Of a stretch of 64,000 nt of DNA, positions 63,779-64,000 are shown in pieces. The stretch is from an uncultured Verrucomicrobia subdivision 3 bacterium (lineage in GTDB: Bacteria > Verrucomicrobiota > Verrucomicrobiia > Limisphaerales > UBA11358), in contig CAIXBQ010000142.1 in assembly GCA_903917705.1 (NCBI GenBank), positions 1 to 64,000 of the forward strand, read 5' to 3'. Under the pieces are notes generated by a model that searched no databases, was not told the DNA's origin, and saw nothing but the letters and a program-made list of their open reading frames with translations. Made by a program: the position numbers and the translations under genes. How positions within the stretch are numbered: position 1 is the stretch's first letter; every line of letters starts with the position of its first letter.

Positions 63779-64000
63779 ATGCGCCGCCCGGAGCTTGACC
63801 AGATTTTGGCGACGATGCTCGCCTCCCAACCGGAGGTTTCCGACGTGAATTTCACCGTGGACCGGCCGCCGCAGGTCGAGGCCTACGGCGAACTCAAGCC
63901 CGTCATCCTCGAACCGCCGATCGCCAAGCTCACACCCTTCCAGATCGAGACCATCGCCCTCAACATCATCGGCGACAATCTCTGGCAGATCGAGGATTTG
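63779..64000 (+). CDS. Second PilT/PilB-type ATPase, truncated by the window end
   Basis: 74 codons from ATG at 63779, reading MRRPELDQILATMLASQPEV then SDVNFTVDRPPQVEAYGELK. The order (helix, SDVNF-type PAS entry, G-E-L-K) matches the N-terminus of PilT paralogues. It is tandem with the preceding gene, as pilT and pilU often are. The ATPase core lies beyond the window, so the subfamily is open. Confidence 0.75.
   Translation, partial: MRRPELDQILATMLASQPEVSDVNFTVDRPPQVEAYGELKPVILEPPIAKLTPFQIETIALNIIGDNLWQIEDL

Overview
The window looks like chromosomal DNA of a Verrucomicrobiota bacterium, most likely of the Pedosphaera/Limisphaerales type. This is inferred from gene content. There is a 2,254-residue secreted protein built of autotransporter-associated beta-strand repeats, a type II prepilin-like protein with the H-X9-DG signature, a DUF4450-type secreted giant, lipid A and phospholipid genes of a Gram-negative cell, and many small palindromic intergenic repeats. 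Base composition is GC-rich, and many genes lack a clear Shine-Dalgarno sequence or start with GTG/TTG.

Layout. 1-425: apparent promoter and boxA leader of an rRNA operon reading off the left edge. 426-9393: zincin-like metallopeptidase, DUF4450 giant, carbon starvation transporter CstA and a prolyl oligopeptidase lipoprotein. 9394-10542: repeat-rich non-coding stretch. 10543-21728: acetylesterase-like hydrolase, TPR/ATP-grasp protein, TCA genes (sucC, sucD, gltA), a hybrid response regulator-histidine kinase, cysS and tmk. 22172-27936: a minus-strand run plsC-cmk-aroA-tyrA-oxidoreductase-CbiX. 29013-35777: beta-strand-repeat surface protein. 36019-40434: minus-strand run rlmN-aldo/keto reductase-hisH-amidase-adenosyltransferase. 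40555-46246: small lineage-type genes, prepilin, M23 peptidase, a 39-residue basic protein and comB. 46370-51595: minus-strand run HIT-sigma factor-apt-PAP2/glycosyltransferase fusion-OGG glycosylase. 52224-55406: lpxB and an oxidoreductase, separated by an IS200/RAYT-like insertion. 55634-64000: plsY-gpsA, M50 protease, ThrH, GNAT, release-factor-like protein, MidA-like methyltransferase and two PilT-like ATPases, the second cut by the window end.

The most unusual signal is a set of three intergenic arrays (about 9567-9861, 41941-42213 and 51838-52110). Each is a run of 12-14 diverged units whose spacing is 21 bp, apart from one 22-bp edge unit. Each uses a different sequence word but is rich in short dyads. 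None is convincingly coding, and none is CRISPR-like.

A second notable event is an 833-bp element with 25-bp inverted ends and a Y1 HUH transposase, lying between lpxB and the gene upstream of it. The first 32 bp of lpxB are present again on the far side of the element, as if insertion was accompanied by duplication that kept lpxB intact. A 175-bp palindromic element also occurs twice in opposite orientation (10203-10377 and 28771-28945).
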